Positions 27,208-35,168 of a stretch of 57,329 bases of DNA are shown here, piece after piece (the first letter of the stretch is position 1; the number at the start of each line of letters is the position of its first letter). Both the position numbers and the translations under genes were made by a program. Under the pieces are notes generated by a model, which saw nothing but the letters and a program-made list of their open reading frames with translations, did no database searches and was not told the DNA's origin. Source of the DNA: Alistipes sp. CAG:435 (GTDB lineage Bacteria > Bacteroidota > Bacteroidia > Bacteroidales > UBA932); contig FR893154.1 of NCBI GenBank assembly GCA_000433355.1, positions 157,276 to 214,604 of the forward strand, written 5' to 3'.

Positions 27208-28317
27208 TTAAAGTTTCGATGCGACAGCCTTGCGCAAATCATTGGCATTCTTGATGACATCCGGTGCCAGGTTTCCGTCAACAATCAGATAGGCGACAGG
27301 AAGGCCACGACTTATGTTGTACAGTACCGCAGCCTGAGAAGCGGCACCCAAACCATCGCAGACATTGATCCAAGGCAGGTTCTGGCTCTTAACGGCACTC
27401 GCCCAGACACCCTTGTCGGTGTCAAGGGACACTGAGTATATCTCCAGCCCCTTAGGGTGATATTCCTTGTAAAGCGGCATCAGCACGTCCTGGTTGAACA
27501 TCTTCTGCGCGGCGTCGGCGGCCTGCCAGAAATAGACTAGCACAGCCTTCGAAGCGACCTCGCTGAGTTTCACCTTGGTACCGTCAACCGAAGGAAGGTT
27601 CAAATCAGGGTATGAAGACTCCCGCGCATTCTGAACCCTCTGGCTGAGATTGAATATGTTGAACCTCTTCTCGGCCTCTTTCTTGAGAGCCTCCAAATAC
27701 TTGGACTCCGGATAGACAGTCATCAGCGAGTCGTGAACATTCTGGAACAGAATGGCGTCGGTAGCCTGGCTGAACACCGGGAAACCATCGTTGATCTTCT
27801 GGTACAAGACGGGGATCGCCGTCAGGGACTTCGAGTTCTCCATGATGTACCTGGTGCGGCTGCGGTAGTAGTCGATGTAATCCTTCGAGGCAGCCGCATT
27901 GTCGCCTGCGGCGGCGTCAGCCGTGAACCTGTCCATAAACGCGGCGAAATCCTCCTCGACCTGACGCAGTTTCTCGCTCTCCTCCGAACCTTCGACGGAA
28001 TATTTCCCAAGGGTGTCGGAAGCGACCTTCACCTTGTCCCCCTTCTGGAGAAGTAGCGACGCGATCTTGGTGTCCCCTTTGAAAAGGTAAACGAACTGCG
28101 GCTGCCCCTTAAGCACATCAATCTTGCAGGAATATGCTCCCGAAGCGTCCGTCTTGAGGGTATCCAAGGTCACCAGCGTGCTTCCGGACAGCTGTTTCAC
28201 AACGACTTGGGTGTCAGGCGCACCGGCAAGCGTACCCTTGACCTGAACCTTGTCCGAGCACGAAGAGGCGGCGACCAGAACGGCTGCCGCGAGAAGTAGG
28301 TTTCTACAATTTTTCAT
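27208..28317 (-). CDS. TlpA/AhpC-like lipoprotein lacking the CxxC motif
   Basis: Start set at 28317 (MKNCRNLLLAAAVLVAASSC; 28323 also possible), giving a lipoprotein signal with lipobox A-S-S-C. About 369 aa. The N-terminal part resembles the beta-rich DUF4369 domain that precedes thioredoxin folds in Bacteroidetes (VKGTLAGAPDTQVVVKQL). A helical segment follows, then a thioredoxin-like domain (LPSVDGTKVKLSEVASKAVLVYFWQ...). Where TlpA proteins carry W-C-x-x-C this protein reads WQAADAAQ, so the redox cysteines are missing. A disulfide reductase role is therefore unlikely; a structural or binding role is more probable. The start overlaps the end of the HIT gene by 14-20 bp. Confidence 0.82.
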   Translation of the reverse strand: MKNCRNLLLAAAVLVAASSCSDKVQVKGTLAGAPDTQVVVKQLSGSTLVTLDTLKTDASGAYSCKIDVLKGQPQFVYLFKGDTKIASLLLQKGDKVKVASDTLGKYSVEGSEESEKLRQVEEDFAAFMDRFTADAAAGDNAAASKDYIDYYRSRTRYIMENSKSLTAIPVLYQKINDGFPVFSQATDAILFQNVHDSLMTVYPESKYLEALKKEAEKRFNIFNLSQRVQNARESSYPDLNLPSVDGTKVKLSEVASKAVLVYFWQAADAAQKMFNQDVLMPLYKEYHPKGLEIYSVSLDTDKGVWASAVKSQNLPWINVCDGLGAASQAAVLYNISRGLPVAYLIVDGNLAPDVIKNANDLRKAVASKL

Positions 28318-28708
28318 ATTCATTGAATATAGCTTCGGCGATCGCTTTGTTTTCCTCAGGCGAGATCTCCAAGCGTTTTTTCTTGATGTCCATGTCGGCC
28401 TCGGTCTGGAGCGGAACCAGATGAATGTGAGTGTGAGGCACTTCCATTCCGAGCACGCAGACTCCCACACGCTGGCAAGGCACGGCGGCCTTGATGGCGA
28501 TCGCCACCTTGCGGGCAAACGCCCACAGCCCTTCGTAGGTCTTCTCGTCCAGATGGAAGATGTAGTCATCCTCAACGTTCTTAGGAATGACAAGAGTATG
28601 CCCTTTCGCAAGAGGGCTTATGTCCAGAAAGGCGTAGAACTCATCATTCTCGGCCACCTTGAATGAAGGAATCTCCCCTTTTGCGATTTTCGTGAATATC
28701 GTAGCCAT
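28304..28708 (-). CDS. HIT-family nucleotide hydrolase
   Basis: 134-aa histidine-triad protein. The HIT motif HTHIHLVPL (H-x-H-x-H) is near residues 92-100, and the typical N terminus TIFTKIAKGEIPSFKV is present. Family members hydrolyse nucleoside phosphoramidates, AMP-lysine or dinucleoside polyphosphates in the cytoplasm. The gene lies 4 bp after greA in the same orientation, a neighbourhood common in Bacteroidetes, and overlaps the TlpA-like gene. Confidence 0.93.
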   Translation of the reverse strand: MATIFTKIAKGEIPSFKVAENDEFYAFLDISPLAKGHTLVIPKNVEDDYIFHLDEKTYEGLWAFARKVAIAIKAAVPCQRVGVCVLGMEVPHTHIHLVPLQTEADMDIKKKRLEISPEENKAIAEAIFNEYEKL

Positions 28709-28712
28709 CGTC

Positions 28713-29183
28713 TTAGAGTGTGATGTCGAGGATTTTGAACTTGATTATGCCGGACGGCACCTTGGCGTCCACAATCTCACCCTTCGAGTGCCCGATCAGA
28801 GCCTTTGCGATAGGCGTTGTGGAAGCGAGCTTCCCGTGGGCGAAATCGGCCTCGGTCTCGCCGACGATGGTGAACTCCATCACCTGTTTGGCGGCGATGT
28901 TCTCCACTTTTACCTTGTTCATTATCTGCACCTTGTCCGTGCCGATCTTGGACTCGTCGATAACCTTCGCGTTTGCCACGAGGTCCTTGAGCTTCGCAAT
29001 CTTCACCTCCAGCAGCCCCTGAGCGTCACGGGCAGCGTCATATTCAGCATTCTCGGAAAGGTCACCCTTTTCCCTTGCCTCCCCGATCGCGGCGGAGATC
29101 ACCGGACGCTGCGCCAACGCGTCGGCGAGGTCCTTCTTCAGCTTATCCAACCCTTCTTGGGTCATATAATGAATTTCAGCCAT
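28713..29183 (-). CDS. greA: Transcription elongation factor GreA
   Basis: Start at 29183 (MAEIHYMTQEGLDKLKKDL), the normal GreA N terminus; the open frame upstream to 29312 is not protein-like. 156 aa. The N-terminal coiled-coil that enters the RNA polymerase secondary channel carries acidic tip residues (DLSENAEYDAARDAQG). The C-terminal FKBP-like domain is ...VEFTIVG-type with the family tail PIAKALIGHSKGEIVDAKVPSG. It rescues backtracked polymerase by stimulating transcript cleavage. Transcribed with the HIT gene. Confidence 0.95.
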   Translation of the reverse strand: MAEIHYMTQEGLDKLKKDLADALAQRPVISAAIGEAREKGDLSENAEYDAARDAQGLLEVKIAKLKDLVANAKVIDESKIGTDKVQIMNKVKVENIAAKQVMEFTIVGETEADFAHGKLASTTPIAKALIGHSKGEIVDAKVPSGIIKFKILDITL

Positions 29184-29676
29184 AATGAAACCAGTTATTA
29201 TTTTTACTTTGTCTTCATCAAAGAAAACGGACCGCCCGGCCCGGCTCTTCGTCACAGGCCACGCAACAATCGGTTTTCCAATGCTCTTTCCTGTCCACAA
29301 GCGGGCAATCACGTGCAGACGAACAATTTACTAAAATAAACAAGCGGCCATTGCCCTCCGCCCTCCCCTTTCGGGACCATAATATTAAAACGGAGTCCCG
29401 CCCTTTTCCGGCGGAACCCTTTCTGTTTCTGCAAATATAGTAAATTTTCTTTCAAATAGCGAATATCCTGTCAATCCTCAAAAACGGATCGGGATCATCC
29501 CGCATGGCTCACCAAGACACAATCTATGACGCGAGTTGAGCCACTTCTCGTTCTGTCTGTGCGCAGAAGCGTACTTCCAGCTCACGGAGCACACAATGTC
29601 AAACACATTATAAGACTTTTCATCTCTTGTCTTTTTACCAGAAAAAAGATAACTTTACATTAAAATCATACTGGTT
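29184..29676. promoter_or_regulatory. Divergent intergenic region greA / aspartyl protease, with greA -7 box
   Basis: A perfect -7 box TATATTTG lies on the minus strand at 29439-29432, which would give greA a leader of about 240 nt. No TTTG stands at the canonical 19-nt distance, so the promoter is tentative. The leader region contains GC-rich inverted segments (29370-29420, ends GGGAC/GTCCC). On the plus strand only a weak TAACTTTA precedes the protease. No gene is visible here. Confidence 0.4.
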
Positions 29677-30615
29677 ATGAGACATTTCAGGATTTTGTTG
29701 TGCACATTTTCCGTATTGATCTATCTGAACATTGATGCGAAGATTGTGGACAGGCAACCGGAAGGAGAGATTCCTTTTCACCTTGCAGAGGATAACCGGA
29801 TTTATGTCACGGCGTTTGTAAACGGGTCAGATTCATTGAATTTCCTTGTGGACACAGGTGCGTCGTCTCTTGTTCTGAACACCAATTCGCCAAAACTCCA
29901 AGGGCATATTCATAAAGGAGAGGCGATCGATAATCTTGGTGCGTCCGGTGAGAACACTGTGGAATATAGCCACGACAATTCCGTGAAGATCGGCACCGTC
30001 CAATACGAAAAGGCTGGATGCGCACATATTCCTTACCCTCCGGAGTACTGGGACGGTGTGGTGGGACTCAACGCGTTAAGAGCCTTCAACATCGAAATCA
30101 ACTATGACGATATGACGATTTACTGCTACTCGAAGAAAGAGCCGCTTGAAGTCAGTTCAGAACTGATTCCGTTTCCATTCGAGTACAAATACGATGTGCC
30201 TTTCATCACGATGCCCGTGAAAATCAGCGGCACTGAATATTATCTGCTGTTGGAAGTTGACACCGGATCAGACAGGGTAATCGACCTTAACACCCCATTC
30301 GTGAACAGCCACAATCTGCTCAACACCCAAAAGCCATTCGCCATCTCACATATTTCCAGCTCAGATGGAGGAAGCGGAGAACTCAGAAATGTCTTTTTCG
30401 ACGAGGTCACTGTCGGACCTTATATATTACCGAAAGTCGCCGGTGCGTTCTCCACATTGACAGAAGGTATGCAGAGCAAGAGTGACATTGACGGCACAGT
30501 GGGTAACAATTTTCTGAAGCGCTTCAACATGATCATCGACTTCAAAACAAAAGAGCTATACCTCCAGCCAAACAATTACTTTTGGACGCCGTTTTACGAC
30601 TTTCTCGTGGAATAG
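29677..30615 (+). CDS. Secreted retropepsin-like aspartyl protease family protein
   Basis: 312 aa with a hydrophobic N terminus (RILLCTFSVLIYLNIDA) that should direct secretion. Two aspartyl-protease half-motifs are present: FLVDTGASSLVLNT near residues 56-69 and LLEVDTGSDRVIDLN near residues 186-200. Both carry the D-T-G triad, so one chain can form the bilobal active site. This matches the clan AA aspartyl protease family seen in Bacteroidetes periplasmic proteins. Monocistronic. Substrate unknown. The region is flanked by long gene-free stretches on both sides. Confidence 0.85.
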   Translation: MRHFRILLCTFSVLIYLNIDAKIVDRQPEGEIPFHLAEDNRIYVTAFVNGSDSLNFLVDTGASSLVLNTNSPKLQGHIHKGEAIDNLGASGENTVEYSHDNSVKIGTVQYEKAGCAHIPYPPEYWDGVVGLNALRAFNIEINYDDMTIYCYSKKEPLEVSSELIPFPFEYKYDVPFITMPVKISGTEYYLLLEVDTGSDRVIDLNTPFVNSHNLLNTQKPFAISHISSSDGGSGELRNVFFDEVTVGPYILPKVAGAFSTLTEGMQSKSDIDGTVGNNFLKRFNMIIDFKTKELYLQPNNYFWTPFYDFLVE

Positions 30616-31084
30616 CATCCCAGAAACCACACCACCCAAGCCAGTGTCTGTGACCTTGTCAACCGTTCTCCGTGCGCCGAACCACATCTTTTACTCACGC
30701 GCTAGACAAAGCTGAACACCACGTGCGCAAATGGACTGCGTCCACGCACGAAAGCCCCCAAAAGGCAAGTTATAATACACTGCATAACCGACTTTAGCGT
30801 TGATTCAAGTCGAATACGATATCAATAGAGAAAGCCGAACATCCAAAGCGGGATTCGCGCGCCAGAGCCGATTTCGGTGTCATCAACCGCAAGGTAGCTG
30901 TCCGGTTCGTCAAGGTGCGTCAATCCTCGATGAGCGCATATTCCCCCTTTTCCGCGCCTGTCGAGGCACATTTGAACTCCGACAAGCGCAAAAAGAGGCG
31001 TTATCGCGCCTGTCGGGGTTCATAAAACTATCCGGCAATCACATCGTGGAGTTTGCAGCACGTTTTTCCATGCAGAATTTTGCG

Positions 31085-31112
31085 AAAATTGCACTAATCG
31101 TCGTGCAATTTT
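31085..31112 (+). terminator. Hairpin with U-rich tail
   Basis: Perfect 10-bp stem AAAATTGCAC/GTGCAATTTT with an 8-nt loop (TAATCGTC), followed on the plus strand by CTTAACTT. It could end transcription from the aspartyl protease gene or mark the border of an untranslated element. Confidence 0.45.
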
Positions 31113-31191
31113 CTTAACTTATGTGCACATAACTATCAGCAGAAATGGAATCTTTATATGCTACATACAAGCAGAAGCGTGCGATTACGGG

Positions 31192-31219
31192 AAAAGTGCT
31201 ACGGGCCATAGCACTTTTT
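31192..31219. terminator. Bidirectional terminator-like hairpin
   Basis: Perfect 9-bp stem AAAAGTGCT/AGCACTTTT with a 9-nt loop (ACGGGCCAT). On the plus strand it ends in five T, and on the minus strand in four T. It would terminate any transcript coming from the right, such as a small RNA at about 31.2-31.33 kb. Confidence 0.55.
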
Positions 31220-31327
31220 CGTTGTATCCAAATAACGCTTGTTTGCACATACCTACCTTCCCTTTGAGAACGTTGGCTCCTAAGCTTACCCAAAGGTCGA
31301 CGTTACACTGCGGCGCCGTCACCAGAG

Positions 31328-31393
31328 CGGCGGAAAAATCAAATTGAAAATTTTGGTAACGTGCAAAATTTTCAATTTGCCTTTTTTCCGCCG
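31328..31393 (-). repeat. Long hairpin with CACGTTAC loop, copy 1 (downstream of xseAB)
   Basis: Perfect 16-bp stem (31340-31355 with 31364-31379, core CAAATTGAAAATTTTG), extended after a small bulge by a further 10 bp ending in CGGCGG/CCGCCG. The loop (31356-31363) reads CACGTTAC on the minus strand. In the direction of xseA-xseB transcription it has an A-rich left arm and a T-rich right arm, as expected for a terminator. The 18-nt core around the loop is identical to that of copy 2 at 39.07 kb. Confidence 0.7.
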
Positions 31394-31515
31394 CCTCTCA
31401 ATAAGCTGAAATCTTTCTTGACAGCCTTTCCCCGCCGATTTTCAACAGCTTTGAAAGCATCAGCCACTTCGATGGTTGGTGAGCCATGTCGAACCACAGG
31501 CTTCGTGACCGGAGG

Positions 31516-31704
31516 TTATTCCTTGCTGTCCTCGATGGAGTCGCGGACGGTGCGGAGGTACTTGCGGCAGGACTCGATTAGTTCCTTGGAGCGCTTGACA
31601 AGGGCTCCGATGTCATCCAGGCTGGTAGCTGGATCCTCTACTTTGGCGGCGATCTCGTCCAGTTCGGTGACCGCCTTGGTGTAATCAAATTTCTTCTCTG
31701 ACAT
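31516..31704 (-). CDS. xseB: Exodeoxyribonuclease VII small subunit
   Basis: 62-aa XseB, a helical protein that binds the XseA C-terminal coiled coil in the ssDNA exonuclease complex of repair and recombination. Family features: FDYTKAVTELDEIAAKVEDP near the N terminus and the D-x-(I/L)-x-x-L-V-K-R-S-x-E segment (DDIGALVKRSKELIESCR). It lies 12 bp downstream of xseA in the same transcript. Confidence 0.93.
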   Translation of the reverse strand: MSEKKFDYTKAVTELDEIAAKVEDPATSLDDIGALVKRSKELIESCRKYLRTVRDSIEDSKE

Positions 31705-31716
31705 ATTAATTGATTT

Positions 31717-33150
31717 TTAACTGATTTCACTCATAGCCGGGATGTTTTCGTCCTCGCTTCCGGGCACATTACTTTTAAGGTCAACCTCCACGACTCCGCA
31801 CTTGACGGTACCGTCAGCGAACATCATACGCACACGGTCACCGACACGGGTCTTGGTGGCAGAATCCATCTTTACACCGTCCCGGTCCAAGGCGAGGACA
31901 AAGCCCTTGCGGAGAATGTTACGAGGATCGTTGGCGGCGATCTTGGTCTCGACCATCATAAGATGCGACAAGGCACCGGAAAGCACGACACCTACACGGC
32001 CTCTCAGCCTCTGCTCAATCCGATCCAAAGCGGAACCGGCCTTGTAGAGGCTTCTGTCGGCACCGTGCAGGACCCTGTCAGACAATCTGTCCAGATGATG
32101 TTCCTGACCGATGATCCTGTTCTCGACAGCCTTCGTCAGAGCCGCGCCCAGGATTTCCACCTTGTGCATCGCGTCCGACACACGGGCGTCAGCCTGACGG
32201 CGGACACGGGCCTCTAGCAAGTCGACACGGGAAGACATCGCCGCCAAACGGTTGTTAAATGACATCATCAGACGGGACTCCAGGGTCCCTAACCGTTGGT
32301 CCTCAGCGATGTAGCAGTCCAGAAACAGGTCGGCCAGAGCCGTAGGAGTCTTTACGAAAGTGTTGGCGACCATGTCCGCCACGTGATGATCCTTGTCGTG
32401 CCCGATCGCCGTGAATACCGGAACCGGACAGCGGGCGATGGTAACGGCCAGATCGTAGTCATCAAAACATCCCAGATCCAAATCAGAGCCGCCACCACGC
32501 ATGATCAGCACAGCGTCGTAATGAACCGGCGAGGACAGAATCTCAGCGAACGCCGCCATTATCGAAGCCGGCGCGCCGTCACCCTGCATCAAAGCCTCGA
32601 ACAACCTCACGTTGAACACGAAGCCATATTCATTGTCAATCAGATGGTGGCGGAAGTCGCCGAAGCCGGCAGCTCCCGGAGCGGAGATAACCGCCAATGA
32701 ATATGGCAGAGCGGGAAGCCGCAGACGCTTCTGGAGGTCAAGCAGGCCTTCTCTTGTGAGCCGCTCGATCGTCTCCTGCCTGCGACGCTCGTTCGCGCCG
32801 AGGGTGAACTCCGGATCGATGTCATCTATATTCAATGAAAATCCGTACAGCGGATGGTAGCTGACCTGCACGCTGGCAAGGATCTCCATCCCGGCTTCCA
32901 AGGATGAACCGGTCACGCTTCTGAAACGCTGGTCGATCATATTCCAGCGGAACGCCCAGATCGTGGCGCGGGTCTTGGCGACCACTCCACCACCCTCGCT
33001 TTGGGAAAGTTCCAGGTAGCAATGGCCGTTCTGCTTGCGGCTCAGGCTGCTGATTTCGGCCTTGACCCACAGCCGTTGCGGGAACAAGCCTTCCACAACG
33101 GATTTCAGACGAGCCTGAAGGGTAAACAGATCTATGTACTTCTTTTCCAT
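31717..33150 (-). CDS. xseA: Exodeoxyribonuclease VII large subunit
   Basis: 477-aa catalytic subunit degrading single-stranded DNA. Domains in order: OB-fold DNA-binding domain (about 1-110, with LWVKAEISSLSRKQNGHCYLEL), catalytic core (about 125-330, with LAVISAPGAAGFGDF, ILSSPVHYDAVLIMRGGGSDLDLGCFDDYDLA and TAIGHDKDHHVADMVA) and a long coiled-coil before a C-terminal small domain (RKGFVLALDRDG). Usual length is about 400-460, so the coiled region is slightly long. A perfect -7 box (TAATTTTG) stands just upstream on the minus strand. Transcribed with xseB. Confidence 0.95.
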   Translation of the reverse strand: MEKKYIDLFTLQARLKSVVEGLFPQRLWVKAEISSLSRKQNGHCYLELSQSEGGGVVAKTRATIWAFRWNMIDQRFRSVTGSSLEAGMEILASVQVSYHPLYGFSLNIDDIDPEFTLGANERRRQETIERLTREGLLDLQKRLRLPALPYSLAVISAPGAAGFGDFRHHLIDNEYGFVFNVRLFEALMQGDGAPASIMAAFAEILSSPVHYDAVLIMRGGGSDLDLGCFDDYDLAVTIARCPVPVFTAIGHDKDHHVADMVANTFVKTPTALADLFLDCYIAEDQRLGTLESRLMMSFNNRLAAMSSRVDLLEARVRRQADARVSDAMHKVEILGAALTKAVENRIIGQEHHLDRLSDRVLHGADRSLYKAGSALDRIEQRLRGRVGVVLSGALSHLMMVETKIAANDPRNILRKGFVLALDRDGVKMDSATKTRVGDRVRMMFADGTVKCGVVEVDLKSNVPGSEDENIPAMSEIS

Positions 33151-33171
33151 AATAACGTTTCCTATCTCTTA

Positions 33172-33199
33172 CAAAATTAACAAAAATCAACTATCTTTG
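33172..33199. promoter_or_regulatory. Divergent -7 boxes for xseA (-) and ysxC (+)
   Basis: Minus strand: TAATTTTG (33179-33172), 22 nt before the xseA ATG. Plus strand: TATCTTTG (33192-33199), 29 nt before the ysxC ATG. Both match TAnnTTTG exactly. No TTTG occurs at exactly 19 nt for either, so strength is uncertain. Confidence 0.5.
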
Positions 33200-33227
33200 T
33201 AAAAGAATCGCAGAGGTAGAAAGAAAG

Positions 33228-33821
33228 ATGACCATAACTGAAGCAAAATTCGCAGGCAGCTGCACCAGAGTCAGCCAAAAGCCCTCCCGCAGACTGCCGG
33301 AGTTCGCGTTCATAGGACGCTCTAATGTCGGCAAGTCATCGCTGATCAACATGTTGTGTGGCAACCGCAAGCTTGCCAAGACTTCGTCAACCCCTGGAAA
33401 GACCAAACTGATCAACCACTTCATCATCAACGACAGCTGGTATCTCGTCGATCTTCCGGGCTACGGATTCGCCAAGATCTCACAAAAAGGACGCGAGGAG
33501 CTCCGCAAGATGATCAATGACTACATTGAAAAGTCGGAGGAGATGGTTGTGCTCTTTGTGCTGATCGACTCCAGGCACGACATCACCAAGATCGACAGGG
33601 AGTTCCTGGCGGGGCTCGGAGAGAACGGGGTTCCGTTCGCGATCATATTCACAAAAGGTGACAAACTTGGGCCGAATGCGTTGAAGGCGCAGATCGAGCG
33701 GGACAAGGAGATCCTGTCGGAGGATTGGGAGGAGATGCCGCCTATGTTCGCGTCCAGCGCCGAGACTGGAGCCGGAAAGGAAGATATACTGGACTATATT
33801 CAACAATATATTAATTTATAG
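33228..33821 (+). CDS. engB: Ribosome-biogenesis GTPase YsxC/EngB
   Basis: 197-aa TRAFAC GTPase required for assembly of the large ribosomal subunit. G1 GRSNVGKSS (about 29-37), G2 in TSSTPGKTK, G3 DLPGYGFAK, G4 TKGD, and G5-like SSAETGAGK near the end. The length is normal for the family. The gene begins a seven-gene run on the plus strand ending with rluD, several members of which also concern ribosomes or RNA (der, rluD). Confidence 0.95.
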   Translation: MTITEAKFAGSCTRVSQKPSRRLPEFAFIGRSNVGKSSLINMLCGNRKLAKTSSTPGKTKLINHFIINDSWYLVDLPGYGFAKISQKGREELRKMINDYIEKSEEMVVLFVLIDSRHDITKIDREFLAGLGENGVPFAIIFTKGDKLGPNALKAQIERDKEILSEDWEEMPPMFASSAETGAGKEDILDYIQQYINL

Positions 33822-33830
33822 CATAGTTTA

Positions 33831-34802
33831 ATGCACATGGAACACAGAATGGAATTGTTTGCCTGCATAGCCTCAAAAGACTTTGCTTGCAAGGTTGTTG
33901 ACGAACTGAACATCATCGGGGCCGCGGCTGGAGAGAAGTATCACCTTGGCGCGTCCGAAGTAACCAAATTCAGCGATGGAGAGTTCGTTCCCTCTTTCAC
34001 GGACAGCGTCAGAGGCGCTACCGTGTTCATCCTGCAGTCAACTTTTCCACCTACGGAGAACCTGATGGAACTTCTGTTGACAATTGACGCCGCCAAAAGA
34101 GCCTCCGCAGACAAGGTGATCGCTGTGATGCCGTACTTCGGATGGGCCAGACAGGACCGCAAGGACAAGCCTCGCGTCTCGATCGGAGCGAAGCTGGTGG
34201 CCAATCTTCTGACCGCGGCCGGAGTGGACAGGATTATGACCTGCGACCTCCACGCCGACCAGATCCAGGGTTTCTTCGACCTTCCGGTGGATCACATCTA
34301 CGCCAGCAAGGTGTTCATCCCTTACCTCAGGTCACTGAACATCGAGAACCTTGCGATCGCCGCCCCGGATATGGGTGGAGCGAAGAGGGCCAACGCCTAC
34401 GCCAAGGAACTCGCCTGCCCGGTGATCATCTGCCACAAGTCCCGCGAAAGAGCCAATGTTGTCGCCTCCATAACCGCCATCGGTGACGTGGAAGGCAAGA
34501 ACATCGTGATTGTGGACGACCTCATCGACACCGCCGGAACCCTTGTGAAGGCCGCCGAGGTATTGATGGAGAAAGGAGCCGCAAGCGTAAGAGCCTGTGC
34601 GACACACGCTGTGCTTTCAGGTCCGGCTTACGACAGGATCAACAACTCCTGCCTGAAGGAAGTGTTCGTCACCGACACCATTCCTCTCAAGGAAGGAGCC
34701 GACACAAGCAAGATAAAGGTAGTCTCGATGGCTGAGACCTTCGCGGCGATCATCCGCAAGGTTTACAACTACGAGCCTATCAGCACGGAATTCATATTCT
34801 AA
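33831..34802 (+). CDS. prs: Ribose-phosphate pyrophosphokinase
   Basis: Makes phosphoribosyl pyrophosphate from ribose-5-phosphate and ATP for purine, pyrimidine, histidine and NAD synthesis. Family motifs: FSDGEFVPSFTDSVRG, the flexible-loop region PYFGWARQDRKDKPR, HADQIQGFFDLPVDHIYAS, and the PRPP-binding loop IVIVDDLIDTAGTL. 323 aa from the first ATG; the start may be 33849 (MELFACIASKDFA), since the preceding residues (MHMEHR) are not conserved-looking. It lies 9 bp after engB. Confidence 0.95.
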   Translation: MHMEHRMELFACIASKDFACKVVDELNIIGAAAGEKYHLGASEVTKFSDGEFVPSFTDSVRGATVFILQSTFPPTENLMELLLTIDAAKRASADKVIAVMPYFGWARQDRKDKPRVSIGAKLVANLLTAAGVDRIMTCDLHADQIQGFFDLPVDHIYASKVFIPYLRSLNIENLAIAAPDMGGAKRANAYAKELACPVIICHKSRERANVVASITAIGDVEGKNIVIVDDLIDTAGTLVKAAEVLMEKGAASVRACATHAVLSGPAYDRINNSCLKEVFVTDTIPLKEGADTSKIKVVSMAETFAAIIRKVYNYEPISTEFIF

Positions 34803-34805
34803 GAG

Positions 34806-35093
34806 ATGAAGACAGTTCTCGCCGCGATAATCATCCTCGGAATCGGGGTCATCGGAATGTGCTTCAACATCATATTCCGGAAGAACGGGAAATTCCCGGA
34901 GACGGAGATAAGCCGCAACGAGAATATGCGGAAGATGGGAATCAAGTGCATGAGGGAGCAGGACGAGGAGATCTTCTCCAAAAAGAAGCCCCGAAGGAAT
35001 GCTTCCTGCACAGGTTCCTACAGCGACGCCTGCACCGGATGCGGTTTCTATGAATATGAGTTCGGGAACAAGAAGCCGAAACAAGGTGAATGA
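34806..35093 (+). CDS. Small single-pass membrane protein with a cysteine motif
   Basis: 95 aa. One N-terminal transmembrane helix (TVLAAIIILGIGVIGMCFNIIF, residues 3-24), then a charged stretch with many Lys and Glu, and a C-terminal C-x6-C-x2-C pattern (SCTGSYSDACTGCGFYEYEF) that could bind a metal. It starts 3 bp after prs. I do not know a function. The compact position between prs and der suggests it is real and co-expressed. A similar membrane helix plus CTGCGFY tail occurs, to my recollection, in other Bacteroidetes small proteins. Confidence 0.75.
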   Translation: MKTVLAAIIILGIGVIGMCFNIIFRKNGKFPETEISRNENMRKMGIKCMREQDEEIFSKKKPRRNASCTGSYSDACTGCGFYEYEFGNKKPKQGE

Positions 35094-35168
35094 CACGACC
35101 GGCAATGGTCATCGAATGTGTGATAATGTTTTAACACAGGCAATTGTCTGCCTGCGAGAGATTGAGTT

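Larger units (their letters stand above)
30616..31515. other. Long gene-poor region with hairpins; possible small RNA
   Basis: 900 bp without a convincing gene. About 30820-31020 has open frames on the plus strand, but no start, motif or context supports a protein. Within it CGCGCCTGTCG-(A/G)-GG occurs twice, about 70 bp apart. Two strong hairpins follow: 31085-31112 and 31192-31219. The minus strand between about 31330 and 31190 is C/G-structured, contains the pair CCTTTG/CAAAGG, and ends in a terminator-like hairpin, so a short RNA may be encoded there. The long hairpin at 31328-31393 is listed separately. Confidence 0.4.

Noticed and set aside
30800..31117. 105-aa frame on the plus strand, with a second overlapping open frame
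   Set aside because: Two frames are equally open, no motif is recognised and there is no operon context; a dispersed repeat or non-coding sequence is more likely.
35137..35154. Intergenic hairpin CAGGCA/TGCCTG considered as a terminator before der
   Set aside because: No T-run follows and it lies about 15 nt from the der ATG, so a translational effect is more plausible than termination.
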